34,959 nucleotides of DNA from JBBRMW01 sp038239365 (lineage in GTDB: Bacteria > Chloroflexota > Anaerolineae > Aggregatilineales > UBA2796). Each line of letters begins with the position of its first letter. The stretch's first letter is position 1. The stretch is from NCBI GenBank assembly GCA_038239365.1, contig JBBSEU010000017.1:1-34959 (forward strand), read 5' to 3'. The translations under genes and the position numbers were made by a program. The notes under the pieces were generated by a model. The model ran no database searches. It was not told the DNA's origin and worked only from the letters and a program-made list of their open reading frames with translations. This document shows positions 31,745 to 34,959 of this stretch, one piece after another.

Positions 31745-33506
31745 AGACATGACTCCGCGACACTTCGTAAATGCTGACGGGCTGTTGGCGACCTTTGACC
31801 ATAATATCGCCGCGTTCGATGATCTGAATATCCTCAAGGTGGGTGAGCGCCTCGGAACAGTGCTGGGCTGTTTCGCGGCTGATGATGATCTGACCGGGGA
31901 GCGCGTTTTCCAACAGTCGATGTGCCAGATTGACCGAGTCGCCAATGGCGGTGAACTCTTTGCGCGTTTTGCTGCCCGCGTTACCGAGCGTAGCGATTCC
32001 GGTATGAATGCCGACTCGATAGTAGCGCATGTCCGGGTCTTCGCCATGCTTCTGATAAAAATCCAGGTAGTTATCGGCCATTTCGAGCGCGGCCAGCAGC
32101 GCGCGCAGGGCATGATCTTCCGTCGGGTTCAACTGCGTGTTAAACAGCGCCATGATCTCATTCGCCATGTATTTATCAATAACGCCTGTAAAGTGGGTCA
32201 CTTCATCCGAGGCAACGGTCAGATAGTCATTGAGCATCTGCATCACTTCACGCGGACGCAGAGAGGCCGGGAACGTCGAGAAGCCGCGCACATCAATGTA
32301 CATTGTTGTCACCATGCGCCGTTCGCCGCCCAAACCAAGCTGATCGATGCTCTGAATGTTGTCGACCATCGCCGGGGGCAGGTAGCGCCGGATCACCTTC
32401 AACTGGGCATTACGCGCCTTGAGTTCGGTCTCATCGTCTACAGCAATGGCAACACCCTGCGTCACCTGCGACGAGTTCTTGAGCGGACTCAGTTTGATGC
32501 TCAGGCTCACCTCGCCACGTTCCGGGATCATCGACTGCACTTCGATGCTCTCCTGCGTGTTGCGCGTCAACACCTGATGCAGGATTTCCTCGAAGTCATT
32601 GGTAAGCTGTGGGAGCGCATTTGAAATAGGTTTACCGATGCTGGCTTCTGCCGAAATATTCAGAATACGTTCGGCGGCATCGTTGATCGTCGTCAGGCGA
32701 TCTTCGGAATCGGTGGTGATCACGCCCGAACCAATGGATGCAAAGATATTATCCATCAGATTTTTGACGGCAGTCACTTGCGCCAAATTCGTGCGGGCAT
32801 TCTCGAACAAGCGCGCATTTTCAATGGCGACTGCCGCCTGATTCGCAAAGGCATACAGCAGTTCGCGCTCTTTATCGCCAAAAATCCCGGACTTGATGCG
32901 ATTATCCGCGTAAATGACGCCTGTCACTTCGCCACGCAGCAGCAGCGGCACACATAAAATGCTGCGAAGGGCAAAGCCAACCACGCTCTGAGTGGCTTCC
33001 CAGCGCCGATCCGCCGTGGCGTTATCGGTGACCACCGGGATGCCCGTTTGCGCCACTTCCTTGACAATCGTGTTGCTGACGATGAATTCGCTCTCGCTGA
33101 GGTTGCCCGTAATGTTGCGGGCAACCCGAAATTCCATCTCGCCCGTGTCCGGGTTACGAAGTACCAGATAGCCACGCTCGGCGTTCGTCAGGCGGATCAC
33201 CGCTGTCATAACGCCGTTCAGCACTTCGTCCAGATCAAGCGTCGAATTGATCAGTTCGGCGGTTTGCCCCAGCGCACGCAGTTGAGCCAATTCAATCTGT
33301 TCGCTCTCCAACTGCTGGGCAATCGCATCCAGATCGGTATAAATCGACTGAATGCCAGCCAGTGTACCGGGTGGCAGCGTCATCCCCTGCTGCTTGAGGA
33401 TCGTCTCACGCTGGCGGCGCAGCACCCCTTCCAGATCATTGACAGTATGGCTTAAACGCCGTAACTCATCTGCCAGGGTAGCCTGAATTGAATTGACCGC
33501 TTCCAT
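31716..33506 (-). CDS. GAF-PAS-class III cyclase B: catalytic Asn/Arg intact, second metal Asp lost
   Basis: 596 residues, same layout as the downstream gene: coiled coil (about 55-85), GAF (about 85-234), PAS ('GVITTDSEDRLTTINDAAERIL', about 242-365), class III cyclase. Present: D405 ('IDVRGFSTF'), K445, T519, N526 and R530 ('IGDSVNLAHRLLEN'). Lost: the second metal Asp, where 'DKYMGD' has become D444-K-Y-M-A-N449. The C terminus keeps the usual 'GDIMVKGRQQPVSIYEV'. It is complementary to the downstream cyclase, suggesting an obligate heterodimer. An in-frame ATG at 33545 exists, but the one at 33506 has GGAG 5 nt upstream and is preferred. First gene of a two-gene operon with a TATAAT promoter about 50 bp upstream. 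Confidence 0.9.
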   Translation of the reverse strand: MEAVNSIQATLADELRRLSHTVNDLEGVLRRQRETILKQQGMTLPPGTLAGIQSIYTDLDAIAQQLESEQIELAQLRALGQTAELINSTLDLDEVLNGVMTAVIRLTNAERGYLVLRNPDTGEMEFRVARNITGNLSESEFIVSNTIVKEVAQTGIPVVTDNATADRRWEATQSVVGFALRSILCVPLLLRGEVTGVIYADNRIKSGIFGDKERELLYAFANQAAVAIENARLFENARTNLAQVTAVKNLMDNIFASIGSGVITTDSEDRLTTINDAAERILNISAEASIGKPISNALPQLTNDFEEILHQVLTRNTQESIEVQSMIPERGEVSLSIKLSPLKNSSQVTQGVAIAVDDETELKARNAQLKVIRRYLPPAMVDNIQSIDQLGLGGERRMVTTMYIDVRGFSTFPASLRPREVMQMLNDYLTVASDEVTHFTGVIDKYMANEIMALFNTQLNPTEDHALRALLAALEMADNYLDFYQKHGEDPDMRYYRVGIHTGIATLGNAGSKTRKEFTAIGDSVNLAHRLLENALPGQIIISRETAQHCSEALTHLEDIQIIERGDIMVKGRQQPVSIYEVSRSHVYEQRPHLSQ

Positions 33507-33554
33507 TTTGACTCCGCCCAACCCACAATACGCGCGTGCGAACAAACTTTCCTT

Positions 33555-33582
33555 ATTATACCCAGCGCGGGGTGTGGCACAA
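33555..33582 (-). promoter_or_regulatory. Promoter of the cyclase pair
   Basis: On the minus strand -10 TATAAT (33560-33555) with -35-like TTGTGC (33582-33577) at 16 nt. The predicted leader of about 40 nt ends with GGAGTCAAA before the ATG at 33506. Confidence 0.5.
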
Positions 33583-33657
33583 CCAGCAAAAGCGCGATTA
33601 GGACTGATGGCCTAACAATCGGCGCTCAATCGGATGGTGAACATAACCAAAGTGGTA

Positions 33658-34182
33658 TCAGGTCTGGCGATGATTGGTGCTGCGACGACGCGCGGGCGTT
33701 TCCTCAAAGTGGAGTTCACCGTCATCGGCAAGGCTTACCGCGCGTTTCGGCTTTTCCAGTTCGTCTGGTTCGCTGCTGAGGCCGCGCGCCCGTGCTAATT
33801 CCAATTGCAGACGCAATGTTTCGAGTTCCATTTCGCGGTTCATCTCGCGTTGAATCGCCCGCTCACGCCCATAGGCCAATATGACACTCAGTGCATAGAC
33901 TGGAATCAGCAATCCCCACAAAACCCAGATCGCTGCCGCAATCGCAATAAAGTCCGTTGAACCCGTCTGAACAAAATCGTAGTCTCGCCAAACGCCTAAT
34001 CTTAACCTGACCAATAATTGTACATAAACGGAATAAGGGCCACTGACGAAAATTGTGTACAATACGAAACCCAGTACCATTGCGTAGAGTAAGCGGCGTC
34101 GCCACCAGAGCCGAACCTGCGGTTGCAGGCGTTTCTCAGCGCGGGCACGCAATACCTCGTGATCGATCTCAAAATCGGACAT
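33658..34182 (-). CDS. 2TM-domain protein with charged C-terminal coiled coil
   Basis: 174 residues. Two membrane helices (about 31-53 and 78-102) are preceded by a basic segment 'LRARAEKRLQPQVRLWWRRR'. The second helix is followed by a highly charged amphipathic helix, 'GRERAIQREMNREMELETLR', then 'SSEPDELEKPKRAVSL' and a tail ending 'HFEETPARRRSTNHR'. This fits the 2TM-domain family found in regulator or sensor-associated membrane proteins. The C-terminal 70 residues are nearly identical to the neighbouring copy, which lies 24 bp upstream. The ATG at 34182 has GAGGAG upstream (GAGGAGACTATCCG). Function unknown. Confidence 0.72.
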   Translation of the reverse strand: MSDFEIDHEVLRARAEKRLQPQVRLWWRRRLLYAMVLGFVLYTIFVSGPYSVYVQLLVRLRLGVWRDYDFVQTGSTDFIAIAAAIWVLWGLLIPVYALSVILAYGRERAIQREMNREMELETLRLQLELARARGLSSEPDELEKPKRAVSLADDGELHFEETPARRRSTNHRQT

Positions 34183-34206
34183 CGGATAGTCTCCTCAATA
34201 TCGTGT

Positions 34207-34656
34207 TCAAGACGAACGATGATTGGTGCTGCGACGGCGCGCAGGTGTCTCCTCGAAATGCAGTTCGCCATCGTCCGTCAGACTCACACCGCGTTTCGGC
34301 TTTTCCAGTTCGTCGGGTTCGCTGTCCAAGCCACGTGCCCGCGTCAATTCAATTTGCAAGCGCATCTTTTCGAGTTCCATCTCACGGTTCACTTCGCGCT
34401 GAATCATGCGTTCACGACCAAAGGCCATCCAGGTAATAATCACATGAACGACAATCAGGGCAAACCACGCCATCGAAAGCGCCGTCACAAGTGGATAGGG
34501 CGACCAGGAGGTGTATGTATAATCAGGGATTATTATCGGTTTGCCGTAACTATCCAAGCCTGTGCCGCCCCGCTGCGTATAAGTATGTGCCAGAAAAAAC
34601 AGCGGACTTGTCGAAAGAGGCCCGTAAATAAGAGAGATACCTAGAGCGGAAATCAA
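34207..34656 (-). pseudogene. 5'-truncated paralogue of the 2TM-domain protein
   Basis: The C-terminal half, from 'GRERMIQREVNREMELEKMR' onward, matches the downstream neighbour almost residue for residue. The N-terminal basic segment and most of the first helix are missing. Homology starts around 'ALGISLIYGPLS' (matching VLGFVLYTIFVS of the neighbour). Beyond that, the open frame runs straight into the IS630 element on its other strand, with no ATG near. A TTG at 34656 is the only start in place. The likely history is a tandem duplication followed by IS insertion that removed the 5' end; residual expression from the TTG is possible. Confidence 0.65.
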
Positions 34657-34659
34657 GTA

Positions 34660-34959
34660 GAATGAGCTAAAATCGTTTCTTGAGGAGGAACGATGAGCGG
34701 GTATTCAACGGATTTGAGAGAACGGGTGATACGGCTGCGTGAAAAAGGCGAGAGGCAGGCGCGCATTGTTGAGTTGTTGGAGATAAGCCTTAGCAAGGTG
34801 AAACGCTACTTTGAACGCTATGCTAAAACAGGGAGCGTTGAAGCAACGGTGCAAGAGCGGATGAAGCCAATATTGGGAGAAGCGGAGCTGGCCGTCATTG
34901 AGGCGCAGTTGGAAGTGTACCGTGACTGGACAATTGCCCAGCATCTGGCGGCATTTAGC
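34660..34959 (+). mobile_element. IS630-family insertion sequence, left end, runs off window
   Basis: The transposase gene starts at 34693 and reads to the right. The left boundary is not resolved but must lie near 34650-34670, where homology of the disrupted 2TM gene ends. IS630 elements insert at TA, and TA occurs at 34658 and 34668. The terminal inverted repeat cannot be paired because the right end is outside the window. Confidence 0.7.
34693..34959 (+). CDS. IS630 family transposase, N-terminal part
   Basis: 89 codons to the window end, no stop. The product begins MSGYSTDLRERVIRLREKGE and continues with a helix-turn-helix ('ARIVELLEISLSKVKRYFERYAKTGS') and the segment 'RMKPILGEAELAVIEAQLEV', the typical N-terminal DNA-binding domain of IS630/Tc1-mariner-like transposases. 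The DDE catalytic domain would follow outside the window. GAGGAGGAACG gives a strong ribosome-binding site before the ATG, and a TAAAAT -10-like box is at 34668-34673. Confidence 0.85.
   Translation, partial: MSGYSTDLRERVIRLREKGERQARIVELLEISLSKVKRYFERYAKTGSVEATVQERMKPILGEAELAVIEAQLEVYRDWTIAQHLAAFS

Noticed and set aside
31745..32113. N-terminal extension of the downstream cyclase frame
   Set aside because: The 123 extra residues lie inside the upstream cyclase gene in another frame, are basic and without pattern, and the ATG at 31744 has a well-placed GGAG.
31671..32624. Long plus-strand open frame over the cyclase genes (317 codons)
   Set aside because: Antisense shadow of two clear cyclase genes; His/Arg/Gln-rich product without a family pattern.

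Overview
The window looks like chromosomal DNA from a Chloroflexota bacterium, probably Anaerolineae-like. This is inferred from gene content and style, not from a marker gene: a LytR-CpsA-Psr protein with a long Thr/Pro linker, a Uma2 nuclease, lysine 2,3-aminomutase, a TIR-SUMF1 fusion, GAF-PAS-cyclases and an oligopeptide ABC system. Base composition is moderately GC-rich, with an AT-richer patch over the restriction gene at 7.0-8.1 kb. No rRNA, tRNA or CRISPR array was seen.

Layout. 1-2.8 kb (minus): oligopeptide ABC system, binding protein then permease (cut by the window edge), with a nested palindrome between them. 3.0-4.7 kb (minus): TIR-SUMF1 protein. 5.0-7.0 kb (plus): degenerate cold-shock-domain protein and ribonuclease J. 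7.0-9.1 kb (plus): a probable Type II restriction endonuclease and its beta-class DNA methyltransferase. 9.1-10.1 kb (minus): a metallopeptidase carrying an N-terminal motif of contractile-injection-system (eCIS) associated proteins. 10.4-13.7 kb (plus): lysine 2,3-aminomutase, Uma2 nuclease, D-Ala-D-Ala ligase-like ATP-grasp enzyme. 13.6-17.75 kb (minus): a run of inactive M50-like membrane protein, GNAT-like protein, MFS exporter, lone receiver-domain protein and hotdog thioesterase. 17.9-20.9 kb (minus): single-chain Type IIG restriction-modification enzyme, with a palindrome over its -35 box. 21.1-22.4 kb (plus): envelope protein with FlgD-like Ig repeats. 22.4-26.7 kb (minus): WD40 lipoprotein followed by a 1056-residue protein resembling GTPase-associated protein 1 (GAP1). 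26.8-30.0 kb (plus): unknown protein, GNAT acetyltransferase and LCP cell-wall ligase. 30.0-33.5 kb (minus): two overlapping GAF-PAS-class III cyclase genes. 33.7-34.96 kb: two paralogous 2TM proteins, the outer one cut at its 5' end by an IS630-family element that runs off the window.

The most notable system is the overlapping cyclase pair. The downstream protein keeps both metal-binding aspartates but has lost the catalytic Asn and Arg. The upstream protein keeps Asn and Arg but has lost the second metal Asp. As in animal adenylyl cyclase C1/C2 halves, only a heterodimer would give one complete active site. Other points of interest are two unrelated restriction-modification systems, the TIR-SUMF1 protein and the GAP1-like protein, which together suggest an accessory region enriched in conflict genes. 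Several start sites here are set by promoter and ribosome-binding-site positions rather than by the longest reading frame.
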